A stretch of DNA of 64,000 nt, from contig CAJKOW010000002.1 of assembly GCA_905201685.1 (NCBI GenBank), forward strand, positions 16,585-80,584, read 5' to 3'. The stretch comes from an uncultured Bacteroides sp. (GTDB taxonomy: Bacteria; Bacteroidota; Bacteroidia; Bacteroidales; Bacteroidaceae). A program made the position numbers and the translations under genes. The notes under the pieces are model-generated. The model saw only the letters and a program-made list of their open reading frames with translations. It made no database searches and had not been told where the DNA came from. Each line of letters opens with the position of its first letter. Position 1 is the first letter of the stretch. Below are positions 18,844 to 27,017 of the stretch, in pieces.

Positions 18844-19370
18844 AAACATCGTATTTCATAAACGACCGCATTTGCCTTCGGGCCGTCGAACCCGAAGACT
18901 TGGAAACCATGTATGCCATGGAAAACGATCCGCATACGTGGGACATTACCAACTTTACCGTACCTTATTCGCGCTATGTGTTGCGGCAATATATCGAAAA
19001 CTCCCAATGCGACATGTTCGCCGACCGTCAGTTAAGACTGATGATTGTACACCGTACCGACCGGACGGTGTTAGGAACCATCGACATCACCGACTTCATG
19101 CCCTTGCATGCACGGGGCGAAGTGGGCATTGTGATACGGAAGGAATATCAGAATCAGGGATATGCCACTGACGCGCTACATCTGTTATGCGATTATGCAT
19201 TTGGCTTTCTGCACATGAAGCAGCTCACGGCACACGTAGCAGTGGACAATGAAGCAAGCATACACTTGTTTACTTCATGTGGTTTCGTGCAGTGTGGGTT
19301 ACTGAAAGAGTGGTGGTGCGTAGGCGGAACGTTCAAGGACGTTGTTCTGTTGCAGCATCTTCGCGGATAG
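18840..19370 (+). CDS. GNAT family N-acetyltransferase
   Basis: This 176-residue protein has the GNAT fold signatures: N-terminal ICLRAVEPEDLETMYAMEND, a beta strand ending LGTIDITDF, the acetyl-CoA loop in VIRKEYQNQGYATDALHLLCDYAF, and VDNEASIHLFTSCGF near the end. The arrangement resembles RimJ/SpeG-type enzymes that acetylate amines or protein N termini; the substrate is unknown. It overlaps the membrane protein gene by 4 bp. Confidence 0.88.
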   Translation: MKTSYFINDRICLRAVEPEDLETMYAMENDPHTWDITNFTVPYSRYVLRQYIENSQCDMFADRQLRLMIVHRTDRTVLGTIDITDFMPLHARGEVGIVIRKEYQNQGYATDALHLLCDYAFGFLHMKQLTAHVAVDNEASIHLFTSCGFVQCGLLKEWWCVGGTFKDVVLLQHLRG

Positions 19371-19391
19371 AGGTAACAGCTGAATGTCCGC

Positions 19392-19985
19392 TCAGTTCCA
19401 GATCGGAACCTGCGGGAATTTTGCCCAAAGTTCGTATTTTCCTCCCAGCGTTCTCATGGTGCTTTTCCAGAGATTCAGGTTGCCGGGGGGATGCATGATT
19501 ATTTCATTCTTCACCTTACTTACAAGCCAGGTGTTTTCTTCAATTTCTGTACGAAGTTGTTCATGCCCCCAACCCGAATATCCTAAAAAGAAACGGATTT
19601 TTCCTTCTATCTTGTTTCCTTTCAGCACATAACGTTTGATTGCTTCAAAATCACCATTCAAATAAAGTCCTCTTGAGACGGGCAATGAGTCTGCTATTCC
19701 TTTAATGGTATGCAGGTAGAACAGGGTATCATTACTCAGTGGGCCTCCCTTGTATAGGGGTATGTCTTTTATTGATTCAAATTCTTTCAGCAGATGCTGA
19801 AGCATCAAAGGCATCTTTTTGTTCAACACCAATCCCATACTGCCTTCCTCCGTATGGTCAATAAGCAAAACGACCGAACGCCCGAACAGATCGTCGGACA
19901 AGAACGGTTCGGAAATCAGGACCTTACCACGAGCCGGAACAGCGTGGTTACTCTCTATTTTAAATATGCTTGCATCTGAATACAT
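19392..19985 (-). CDS. YqgE/AlgH family protein
   Basis: This protein of about 197 residues matches the YqgE/AlgH family (DUF179): [37 protein letters not shown] near the N terminus, [16 protein letters not shown], and [24 protein letters not shown]. The biochemical role of the family is not established. I placed the start at ATG 19985 because an upstream in-frame extension of 22 residues lacks similarity to the family. It is convergent with the acetyltransferase gene, 21 bp apart. Confidence 0.88.
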   Translation of the reverse strand: MYSDASIFKIESNHAVPARGKVLISEPFLSDDLFGRSVVLLIDHTEEGSMGLVLNKKMPLMLQHLLKEFESIKDIPLYKGGPLSNDTLFYLHTIKGIADSLPVSRGLYLNGDFEAIKRYVLKGNKIEGKIRFFLGYSGWGHEQLRTEIEENTWLVSKVKNEIIMHPPGNLNLWKSTMRTLGGKYELWAKFPQVPIWN

Positions 19986-20078
19986 GCCTCTAATATACAG
20001 TTTATTTTGTGAAAAACAAAGGAGGAATCTGTTTTTTTGAAAAATATTCAAGAATGTTTGGCCCCTGTTGCCCGAGAC

Positions 20079-20153
20079 ATGTCTCCTGACGAGGTTATGA
20101 TTGTTTTAAGTTTCGGCTTACCAAAACGGGAAGGAGGTAAAGAAATAAAATGA
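20079..20153 (+). pseudogene. Possible short gene remnant
   Basis: A 24-codon frame ([20 protein letters not shown]...) follows an in-frame open stretch. The MSPDEV...FGLP pattern looks like the helix-turn of small SmpA/BamE-like lipoproteins. It lacks a full-length context, so it may be a decayed gene tail or chance. Confidence 0.25.
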
Positions 20154-20189
20154 AGAATGCTATGTCTTTAACTTTTATCGAAACATAGT

Positions 20190-20368
20190 AAGAGGATATG
20201 ACACACTGAAAAGTATAATCATTATGCAATGTCATCCTGAACAAAGTGAAGGATCTCAGTACATAAATAACTGCTTTCGGGATTCTTCGCTTTGCTCAGA
20301 CTATCGCTGTCTTGAGCGAAGCTAATGACAAGATGCAAGTATGTCTCTATTTTGGCATACCCTCTTTA
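20190..20368. repeat. Dispersed hairpin/MITE-like element, copy B
   Basis: About 178 bp, same orientation as the copy at 8016-8169. It shares AAGTATAATCATTATG, then GTCATCCTGAAC with AAGTGAAGGATCT, and the end TCTATTTTGGCATACCCTCT. The inner arms are longer here (GATTCTTCGCTTTGCTCAGA at 20281, then CTTGAGCGAAGCTAATGAC at 20311-20329), giving two overlapping hairpins. It begins about 24 bp beyond the stop of a minus-strand gene, as copy A does. Confidence 0.7.
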
Positions 20369-20391
20369 AAAGGAAATAAAGGTCAAAGCAT

Positions 20392-21354
20392 TCATTCACT
20401 TTTCTTGTGTTTGAATTGAATAGTTTTTTGGCTGTGTCGTTTTGGACGCTTCAATTTGATAATCATCCGTTCTTCATACCCATCAGCTTTAATGCGGAGC
20501 GTGGCCTTGTTTAACGGATTGCCATCTTCATCTTTTAGGGCACTGTTTGTGTTCCAATATATTCGAAATGGTTTGTTTTCACCACTGGTATTCAATTCAA
20601 ATTCTTCATAATCTTCTTTCCCCTCCTCATCAAAAAATATTCTCTCAACACAAAGATTGTCAATGTCGATACAATTACCTTTTTCATCAACAATATTTAA
20701 ATCAGTATAATTATTATCGACAATTTCCTGGGATACTGCGCCTGCCAAAACAGCTGTTTCCCCCATTAAGATTTGAGGATCCTCTTCCAAAATTACATTT
20801 ATGGGGTTAGTTGCATCCCTAACTTGAATAATTTGGGATTGATATCCAATGTATGAAAATACTATCGAGTCACCACGACAAGCGTTAATTTCAAAATTAC
20901 CCTCAAAATCTGAAACGGATCCTTCATTTGTATTGAGAATATGTATTATAGCCCCTATTAGAGTGTCAAGTTTTTCTTTGGTTTCGTTTTTTGAAGTCAC
21001 CTTCCCAAAAATTTTCCCTTTGACCACCAATGTATCTTTCAAAGCTGCAACATGTATCTTATCTATCGAAGAATTGGAATTAGGTTGTATTGGTAAATTA
21101 GTAGGTAAGGGCATAGACATAGCAATAGTACTTACCGAAATTCCGGCAAGGGCAACTGCTTTTCCCGTAAGACTTCGAAGACGAAGTTGTTGTTCTATAT
21201 AACGCACTTCGGCTTCACATTTTGGACAAGTACCCAAACAATCCCCCTTGTAGCGACATTCCGATGTAATGAATTCAATATCGTTAGCTTCAGCTATCTG
21301 CCGACGGATCTCTTTCAGAATACGGCAAGTATCTTTTCCTCGTGTCATAGTCAT
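20392..21354 (-). CDS. Cys-motif protein with CarboxypepD_reg-like domain, radical SAM partner
   Basis: This 320-residue protein has an unusual order. A basic helix is followed by a cysteine cluster (Cys33, Cys39, Cys43, Cys46 in a C-x5-C-x3-C-x2-C pattern, KGDCLGTCPKCEAEV) and a hydrophobic stretch (about 62-85). A CarboxypepD_reg/SusC-plug-like beta domain follows (about 110-200, with SDFEGNFEI and IVFSYIGYQSQIIQV), then a hydrophilic C-terminal part. Its start overlaps the upstream radical SAM gene by 4 bp, so the two are translationally coupled. I infer it is a substrate or partner of that enzyme. I recall similar Cys-motif proteins next to radical SAM genes in Bacteroides, but no function is known to me. 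Confidence 0.75.
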   Translation of the reverse strand: MTMTRGKDTCRILKEIRRQIAEANDIEFITSECRYKGDCLGTCPKCEAEVRYIEQQLRLRSLTGKAVALAGISVSTIAMSMPLPTNLPIQPNSNSSIDKIHVAALKDTLVVKGKIFGKVTSKNETKEKLDTLIGAIIHILNTNEGSVSDFEGNFEINACRGDSIVFSYIGYQSQIIQVRDATNPINVILEEDPQILMGETAVLAGAVSQEIVDNNYTDLNIVDEKGNCIDIDNLCVERIFFDEEGKEDYEEFELNTSGENKPFRIYWNTNSALKDEDGNPLNKATLRIKADGYEERMIIKLKRPKRHSQKTIQFKHKKSE

Positions 21355-21971
21355 TTTCGGATTATATAGGTGAATAAATCAAAATTTGTAAAGCCAAGAG
21401 TTTCAAGCGCTGCACGACTGGCAATACGATCGGCATCTACATTGAATTTGGGTATCAACGGAAGCCTTATGATACAATTATTCTGTCGGTTTAGCTTAGT
21501 TATTAACTTGAGGTTTTCGATTACAAGGTTATTGCTTTTTCCTGTATAATTGTTATAAATTTCAGGATTCATATCCTTAATATCGATAATTAGCATGTTT
21601 ACTATTGGGAGCAAATATCTGATATTCGCAATCGGTACATTAAGTGATGTTTCAAGGTTTATCTGCCATCCATTGCCACACAATTTTCGAAACTTATAAA
21701 TAAATTGCGGACGAAGACAAGGTTCACCACCTCCAAAAGTAATACCTCCGTTGGTTGCAAGAAAATACAATTCATCAATGCGTGTTTCTTTATACAATTC
21801 TTCGGGTGAATAACTGCGGAAACGCTTACCATCACCAAGTGACAAGGGGTTCAGACAATAGCGGCAACGAAGCGGACACTTATGAAACGCAACGAGAGTG
21901 GTAACACCGCCACCATCAGTAGATAGGCGGTGTCGTGATATCCCGATAATCTTTGCTCGCTCAGTATCCAT
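21351..21971 (-). CDS. Radical SAM protein, PflA/NrdG-like activating enzyme type
   Basis: This protein of 206 residues carries the 4Fe-4S/SAM signature C-x3-C-x2-C (Cys32, Cys36, Cys39 in KCPLRCRYC) followed by a SAM-binding GGE-type motif (ITFGGGEP) and a DIKDMNPEIYNNYTG segment typical of pyruvate-formate-lyase activase relatives. It lacks the extra ferredoxin-like cluster domain of longer glycyl-radical activases. I chose ATG 21971 over an upstream TTG. No glycyl radical enzyme gene is nearby, so the coupled downstream Cys-motif protein is the natural candidate target. The modification it performs is unknown. Confidence 0.88.
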   Translation of the reverse strand: MDTERAKIIGISRHRLSTDGGGVTTLVAFHKCPLRCRYCLNPLSLGDGKRFRSYSPEELYKETRIDELYFLATNGGITFGGGEPCLRPQFIYKFRKLCGNGWQINLETSLNVPIANIRYLLPIVNMLIIDIKDMNPEIYNNYTGKSNNLVIENLKLITKLNRQNNCIIRLPLIPKFNVDADRIASRAALETLGFTNFDLFTYIIRK

Positions 21972-21991
21972 AAGTACCTCTTTCAATAGAT

Positions 21992-22087
21992 TTAACTAAT
22001 TGTATAATTGACATTAGATCGGATGTTAAGGCTAACAGGTGTTCCTTCCGAATCTAGCACAATACCTTCATCAGAACGGTCTATATG
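21992..22087 (-). pseudogene. Short coding-like fragment upstream of the radical SAM gene
   Basis: A 32-codon open stretch without a start (about HIDRSDEGIVLDSEG... ending NYTIS) terminates 20 bp before the radical SAM ATG. It could be the tail of a decayed gene or chance. No family is recognised. Confidence 0.25.
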
Positions 22088-22139
22088 TCAAGAATTCATA
22101 GAAGTTAAAAATGAGACTTGAGTGTCTAATCCCCTAATA

Positions 22140-23459
22140 TCATTTCTTAACCGGATGATTCTCTGCAAATATCCTCATGCGTTCGTCCAGCAGGGCATAT
22201 TGATGGTCTTGAATGAACGAAGTGCAGGCACGCAGACCCTGTTGGTGACTGCCGGTAGTTACCAGTGAAATGGCACTCACACCGTAGTACATCAGCTCTT
22301 TGGCCAGTTCGCCGCTGCTCATGCCCGGATAGCCGATGGTGAAATAGAATCCGTCGGCTACAGGTTCGCCCAGGTCGTTGTCGTAAACTAAATGGAAACC
22401 GTGACGCAAGAAGATTTCTTTCAGTCGTCGGGCACGTTCTCCATATACTTTTACTTCGTCCAGGAAGTTGTATTGACCGTCGTTGGCGGCTTTCAGCATA
22501 GCAGCCAAGGCATATTGAGCCGAATGGCTGGTACCCGAAGACAGGGCATAGAGCACTCGGTGGATGAAGACTGTACCGAACGTTCCGCCACCGTATCGTT
22601 TGGTCAGTCCGGGGTAGGCACGATGATACAGTTTGTCCGAGATGCAGCTTACCCCGATACGTTGTCCGGCGTAGCTGAAGGCTTTGGAACCGGAGATAAG
22701 CAGAATATAATGATCGGTGTAATGTGCTACAGTAGGTTGGTAGGGCGGTTGGAAGGGAGTACCTAAGTCCTGACGGAAATCCATTGCAAAATAAGCAAGG
22801 TCTTCCAACACAATTACGTCGTATTGTGTAGCCAGTTCGCCAATGATTTTCAGTTCCTCTTCTTTCAGGCAGATCCAGCTGGGGTTGTTGGGGTTGGAGT
22901 AGATGATAGCCGAGATGTTACCTTTCTGCAAATAGCTTTCCAGTTTGCTTCTCAGTTTCTCGCCACGGTACTCATAGACGTCGAAAGTTTCGTATTTCTG
23001 TCCCATCACCACCAACTGCTGCTTCTGTACGGGGAATCCCGGATCGATAAACAGGATGGTATCACGTTTCTCGTCACATTGGCTGCATGTAAGGAACGAT
23101 GCAAAAGTGCCCTGCATGGAACCGGTAACGGGTACGCATCCCTCGGGCGAAATATCCACATTGATAAATGCCTTGATGAAACGTGCCGCTTCCTGTTTCA
23201 GGGACGGCAGTCCGTTGATGTCGGGGTAAAGGCTGGCAATGCCGTTTTCCAGAGCTTCTATTTCGGCCTTCACTCCTACAGCCGACGGAGGAAGTCCCGG
23301 CACACCCATTTCCATTTTAATAAATTCGACACCCGATTCTTCTTCGGCTCTTGCGGCAATGGCTTTCACCTCGCGGATGGTGGCTTTCGAAAAGTCGGTA
23401 ATATGAAATTCGTCGATGGTATCATCGATCAGCTTGCGTTCGATAGGAGTATTTTTCAT
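22140..23459 (-). CDS. Pyridoxal-phosphate-dependent aminotransferase, class I/II
   Basis: This 439-residue protein has the fold type I aminotransferase layout: MEMGVPGLPPS near the N terminus, SMQGTFAS phosphate-binding region, the YSNPNNPSW motif, VLEDLAYF with the cofactor Asp, SGSKAFSYAGQRIG with the Schiff-base Lys, and a C-terminal Arg in LRACTSF. It transfers an amino group to a 2-oxo acid; the exact substrate is not readable. A promoter (23490-23519) lies directly upstream. It is divergent from the sigma-54-driven ABC permease gene. Confidence 0.9.
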   Translation of the reverse strand: MKNTPIERKLIDDTIDEFHITDFSKATIREVKAIAARAEEESGVEFIKMEMGVPGLPPSAVGVKAEIEALENGIASLYPDINGLPSLKQEAARFIKAFINVDISPEGCVPVTGSMQGTFASFLTCSQCDEKRDTILFIDPGFPVQKQQLVVMGQKYETFDVYEYRGEKLRSKLESYLQKGNISAIIYSNPNNPSWICLKEEELKIIGELATQYDVIVLEDLAYFAMDFRQDLGTPFQPPYQPTVAHYTDHYILLISGSKAFSYAGQRIGVSCISDKLYHRAYPGLTKRYGGGTFGTVFIHRVLYALSSGTSHSAQYALAAMLKAANDGQYNFLDEVKVYGERARRLKEIFLRHGFHLVYDNDLGEPVADGFYFTIGYPGMSSGELAKELMYYGVSAISLVTTGSHQQGLRACTSFIQDHQYALLDERMRIFAENHPVKK

Positions 23460-23489
23460 GATCTTGTTGTTTTATGTTGTTGATACGGA

Positions 23490-23519
23490 CAAAGGTAATG
23501 AAAAACTTGGGATTACAAA
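23490..23519 (-). promoter_or_regulatory. Promoter of the aminotransferase gene
   Basis: On the minus strand TACCTTTG (23490-23497) is a perfect -7 box, with TTTG at 23516-23519, 18 bp away. Confidence 0.65.
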
Positions 23520-23560
23520 ATGAAAAACATACGGTTCACTTCGGATGAACAGAATTGTTC

Positions 23561-23600
23561 GGTGTCTAATAATTAGACACCACTGTCCAATAATTGGACA
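23561..23600. promoter_or_regulatory. Tandem palindromes, candidate enhancer sites for a sigma-54 activator
   Basis: Two adjacent dyads share the core TGTCYAATAATTRGACA. The first (23561-23581) has 10-bp arms GGTGTCTAAT/ATTAGACACC; the second (23584-23600) has 8-bp arms TGTCCAAT/ATTGGACA. They lie about 80-120 bp upstream of the predicted sigma-54 start site, the usual place for NtrC-type enhancers. Confidence 0.75.
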
Positions 23601-23655
23601 CTGCGTCCGAAATCAGAAAATGCTTATCTGCTGGTTATCAGCAAGATTACTACTT

Positions 23656-23671
23656 TGGCACGATTTCTGCA
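23656..23671 (+). promoter_or_regulatory. Sigma-54 (-24/-12) promoter
   Basis: TGGCACGATTTCTGCA matches the RpoN consensus, with GG at 23657-23658 and GC at 23669-23670 separated by exactly 10 bp. The start site would be near 23682, giving a leader of about 30 nt before the permease ATG. Confidence 0.8.
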
Positions 23672-23711
23672 TAGAGATAGGCAGAAAACAATCAAAAAAA
23701 CTCGTTATACA

Positions 23712-26018
23712 ATGAAACAAATCTATTACGTCATCCAGACTCTGCTCAGAGGGAAGGGGAGTGTCCTCTTCAAGATCGTTTCCCTGGGTCTGGGACTTGC
23801 CATGAGCATCCTGCTTTTTGCCCGTGTGGCCTACGAGCAGAGTTACGACACATGCTTCCGCGACTACGACCGGCTTTATCAGGTGTGGAGCCAGTTCATC
23901 ATGAACGGTGAAAAGAATGATGCCCAAAACATGAACATGGGGCCGCTGGCAGGTGCCATTCTGGAAAACTTTCCGAAAGAAATAGAATCTGCCACTTGCA
24001 CCAATCGCTATCTGGCTTCGAGGCCTCTGTATTACGGTAATACCCGCTTCAACGAATCCAAGCTGTGCGCCGATTCGCTCTTCTTCCAGACGATGGGTAT
24101 CGAAGTGTTGAGCGGCAATCCCGTGCAAGACCTTCAGCAGCCCAATGTCATTTATCTGAGTAAAAGTTTGGCACAAAGGATGTTCGGCGGTGAAGACCCC
24201 ATCGGTAAGGTCATCAGCTACAATCACGAACGCGATCTGACTGTGCGCGGTACGTATGCCGACCTGCCAGATAATACTACCGTCAACGCCGAAGCTGTCA
24301 TCTCCCTGCCTCCTGCTTGGGCAGCCCAGCAGATGAACTATTCGTGGGATGGAGGCGACTCCTACTTTCAGTACGTTCGTCTGCGTCCGGATGTAGATGT
24401 AGAAGCCCTCAATGCCCGTATGGAGAAGATGGCCGAAAAATATCTGCCAGCCCGCGATAGCTGGAGCTACACCGCTTACATCCAGCCCCTGCGTGATACT
24501 TTCCGCCAGCAGGACGATGTCCGTCGGATGTTTACCATCATGCTGACACTGGGACTGTCTATTCTCTTCATTACGGCTCTGAACTATGCCCTCATCTCCA
24601 TCTCCTCGTTGAGCCGCCGCGCCAAGATGGTAGGTGTGCACAAGTGTAGCGGAGCCAGTGGCGAAGGTATCTTTGGCATGTTTATGCTGGAGACGCTGAT
24701 AGTGGTTGCACTGGCACTGGGCGTGATGTTCCTCCTGCTGTGGGGCTTCCGTGACTTTGTGGAAGATACAGCGGCTACCAAACTGACCAACCTCTTCGCC
24801 GGAAGTCGTCTGTGGGTACCTGCCGCCACGGTGGGCGTGCTCTTGTTGGTGGGGGGCGTATTGCCCGGCCGCCTCTTTGCCCGCATTCCTGTGACTCAGG
24901 TGTTCCGCCGCTACACCGAAGGCAAGAAGGGGTGGAAACGTCCGTTGCTGTTCGTGCAGTTTGCTGGTGTGGCTTTCATCTGCGGACTGATGTGCATGGT
25001 GATGATGCAATACCACTTCGTCATGAGCAAGGACATGGGCTTCAGCACCGAGCGCATTGTAGGCACCTATCTGCCCTTTAAAACGGCCAAGGAGTGCGAC
25101 AACGCTTACAACTTCTTCCGCAGTCTGCCTTATGTCGAAAACCTCTCCTCCGCCTACGGCAATCCGCTGGAAGGCTATAGCGGCTGTTTCATCACCGGAG
25201 AAAACGGCGAAAGCCTGTTCTCCGCCCGCTTCGACGCCTGCATGAGCAACTACTACGACCTGATGGGCATGAAACTGAAAGAAGGCCGACTGCCGCGCGA
25301 TAACAGCGAGGTGGTGGTGAACGAAACTTTCGTCAATCTGATGAAGTGGGGCAATGATGCCGTCGGCCGCACCGTACATACGATGGGCGAAACCTCTACC
25401 GTGACGGGGGTACTGAAAGACTTTCAGATAAACGGCTTCTATACCGAGCCGATGCCCTACATCGGCTTCATGACCAAGCAATTCAACAACGGCCTGCACT
25501 TTCTGCTGAAGGAGCCCTTTGCCGAGAACCTGCAACGCCTGACGAAGGATGCTGCCGAAGCCTTCCCCGACAAGACCATCGACTTCACTTCGATGGAAGA
25601 GGGCATGAATAGGATGTACAACCCCGTCCGTGTGTTCCGCAACGCTACAGTAGTGGCTGGCGTCGTGATGTTCTTCATCATGCTTATGGGATTGCTGGGC
25701 TACACAGCCGACGAAGTGCAGCGCCGAAGCAAGGAGATAGCCATCCGCAAGGTGAACGGTGCGGAAGCATCTTCCATCCTCAGCCTGCTGGGGCGCGATG
25801 TGCTCTATGTGGCTGTGCCTGCGGTGGTGATAGGGGTTGTGGCGTCGTGGTACGTCAACTCCCTGTGGATGGATATGTTCAGCGCGCAGGCCTCGATGTC
25901 GGTCTTCGAATATGTACTGATTGGTCTGGCCGTGCTGGCTGTCATCGCCGGCTGCGTGCTGTGGAAGTCGTGGCGCATCGCGAATGAGAATCCGGTGCTG
26001 AGCATTAAGAGCGAATAG
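23712..26018 (+). CDS. ABC transporter permease, FtsX/MacB type (first paralog)
   Basis: This 768-residue protein has two FtsX-like units. An N-terminal membrane helix (about 17-36) is followed by a MacB_PCD-like extracytoplasmic domain, then three membrane helices (about 280-410). A second helix and periplasmic domain follow (about 430-640), with three terminal helices ending in WRIANENPVLSIKSE. The fold belongs to mechanotransmission-type ABC systems such as MacB or LolC/E. ATG 23712 is preferred because the upstream in-frame extension crosses the sigma-54 promoter. It shares its final residues and overall layout with the permease at 27018, and the ATPase lies between them. Substrate unknown. 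Confidence 0.9.
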   Translation: MKQIYYVIQTLLRGKGSVLFKIVSLGLGLAMSILLFARVAYEQSYDTCFRDYDRLYQVWSQFIMNGEKNDAQNMNMGPLAGAILENFPKEIESATCTNRYLASRPLYYGNTRFNESKLCADSLFFQTMGIEVLSGNPVQDLQQPNVIYLSKSLAQRMFGGEDPIGKVISYNHERDLTVRGTYADLPDNTTVNAEAVISLPPAWAAQQMNYSWDGGDSYFQYVRLRPDVDVEALNARMEKMAEKYLPARDSWSYTAYIQPLRDTFRQQDDVRRMFTIMLTLGLSILFITALNYALISISSLSRRAKMVGVHKCSGASGEGIFGMFMLETLIVVALALGVMFLLLWGFRDFVEDTAATKLTNLFAGSRLWVPAATVGVLLLVGGVLPGRLFARIPVTQVFRRYTEGKKGWKRPLLFVQFAGVAFICGLMCMVMMQYHFVMSKDMGFSTERIVGTYLPFKTAKECDNAYNFFRSLPYVENLSSAYGNPLEGYSGCFITGENGESLFSARFDACMSNYYDLMGMKLKEGRLPRDNSEVVVNETFVNLMKWGNDAVGRTVHTMGETSTVTGVLKDFQINGFYTEPMPYIGFMTKQFNNGLHFLLKEPFAENLQRLTKDAAEAFPDKTIDFTSMEEGMNRMYNPVRVFRNATVVAGVVMFFIMLMGLLGYTADEVQRRSKEIAIRKVNGAEASSILSLLGRDVLYVAVPAVVIGVVASWYVNSLWMDMFSAQASMSVFEYVLIGLAVLAVIAGCVLWKSWRIANENPVLSIKSE

Positions 26019-26240
26019 GCCTCACCCCCGGCCCCTCTCCAAAAGAGAGGGGAGTAGGGGGCGGAATATGTACTTTTCTTATAAACTTATAGACTCAAAA
26101 ACTTAAAAACTAATAACATAATAATAACCTATGTCTTTCCTTCCTCCCCTCTCTCTGGGAGAGGGGTCGGGGGTGAGGCTTTCTAAAACAAGGAGACCCC
26201 GTTAGCCCCTCTCTTTGGGAGAGGGGTTGGGGAGAGGCTT
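26019..26240. repeat. Three GC-rich palindromic repeats between permease and ATPase genes
   Basis: Three related hairpin units, each about 40 bp and built on CCCCTCTC...GAGAGGGG, lie at about 26019-26062 (inverted orientation), 26145-26183 and 26204-26240. The last ends one base before the ATPase start codon. Each could form a hairpin in the transcript and may tune expression between the cotranscribed genes. Confidence 0.75.
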
Positions 26241-26241
26241 T

Positions 26242-26919
26242 ATGATCGAAATCAACAACCTTAGCAAAGTTTTCCGTACGACGGAAGTAGAAACCGTAGC
26301 ATTGAACCAAGTAAACCTTCATGTGGACGAGGGCGAATTTGTAGCCATCATGGGACCGTCGGGCTGTGGCAAGTCCACTCTGCTGAATATCCTCGGTCTG
26401 CTGGATAACCCTACTTCGGGCAGTTATAAACTGTTGGGGCAGGAGGTAGCCGATCTGCGCGAAAAAGACCGTACCCGCGTCCGTAAGGGCAAGATAGGCT
26501 TCGTTTTCCAGAGCTTCAACCTGATAGACGAACTGAACGTATTCGAGAACGTGGAACTGCCATTGACCTATCTCGGCATCAAGGCTGCCGAACGTAAACA
26601 GCGTGTACACGACATTCTGAAGCGTATGGCCATCAGCCATCGGGCGCAGCACTTCCCCCAGCAGCTGTCGGGCGGACAGCAGCAGCGTGTGGCCATTGCC
26701 CGTGCTGTAGTGACCAATCCTAAACTGATACTGGCCGACGAGCCTACCGGTAACCTCGACTCGAAGAACGGTGCCGAGGTCATCAAACTGCTGAGCGAAC
26801 TGAACAGCGAAGGCACCACCATCATCATGGTGACCCACTCGCAACACGATGCTTCCTTTGCCCACCGCACGGTGCATCTGTTTGACGGTAGTGTGGTGGC
26901 GAGCAATAAAAACCTATAA
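26242..26919 (+). CDS. ABC transporter ATP-binding protein, LolD/MacB type
   Basis: This 225-residue ATPase has Walker A GPSGCGKST, a Q-loop in FVFQSFNLI, the signature LSGGQQQRVAIARA, Walker B LILADEPTGNLD and the switch His in MVTHSQHD. It powers the neighbouring FtsX-type permeases. ATG 26242 is chosen because upstream in-frame codons lie in a palindromic repeat. The gene sits between the two paralogous permeases, so one ATPase may serve both. Confidence 0.94.
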   Translation: MIEINNLSKVFRTTEVETVALNQVNLHVDEGEFVAIMGPSGCGKSTLLNILGLLDNPTSGSYKLLGQEVADLREKDRTRVRKGKIGFVFQSFNLIDELNVFENVELPLTYLGIKAAERKQRVHDILKRMAISHRAQHFPQQLSGGQQQRVAIARAVVTNPKLILADEPTGNLDSKNGAEVIKLLSELNSEGTTIIMVTHSQHDASFAHRTVHLFDGSVVASNKNL

Positions 26920-26923
26920 ATAA

Positions 26924-27013
26924 ATGAAGAATGAAGAACGAAAAATGAAGAATTTGCCCTGCGGTGCGACTTCTTCGATCGAAATTCTTCATTCTTCATT
27001 CTTAATTCTTCAT
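26924..27013. repeat. Inverted GAAGAATGAAGAA / TTCTTCATTCTTC repeats
   Basis: GAAGAATGAAGAA-type units at 26924-26957 face TTCTTCATTCTTCATT units at 26984-27013, so the transcript could fold into a long AT-rich hairpin. The arms end 4 bp before the second permease start codon. A single-orientation run of the same sequence occurs at 9292-9321. Confidence 0.65.
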
Positions 27014-27017
27014 TAAC

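Noticed and set aside
23613..25535. 640-codon open frame on the minus strand
   Set aside because: It lies antisense to the first FtsX permease, is rich in His and Gln, has no recognisable domain, and arises from codon bias of the real gene.
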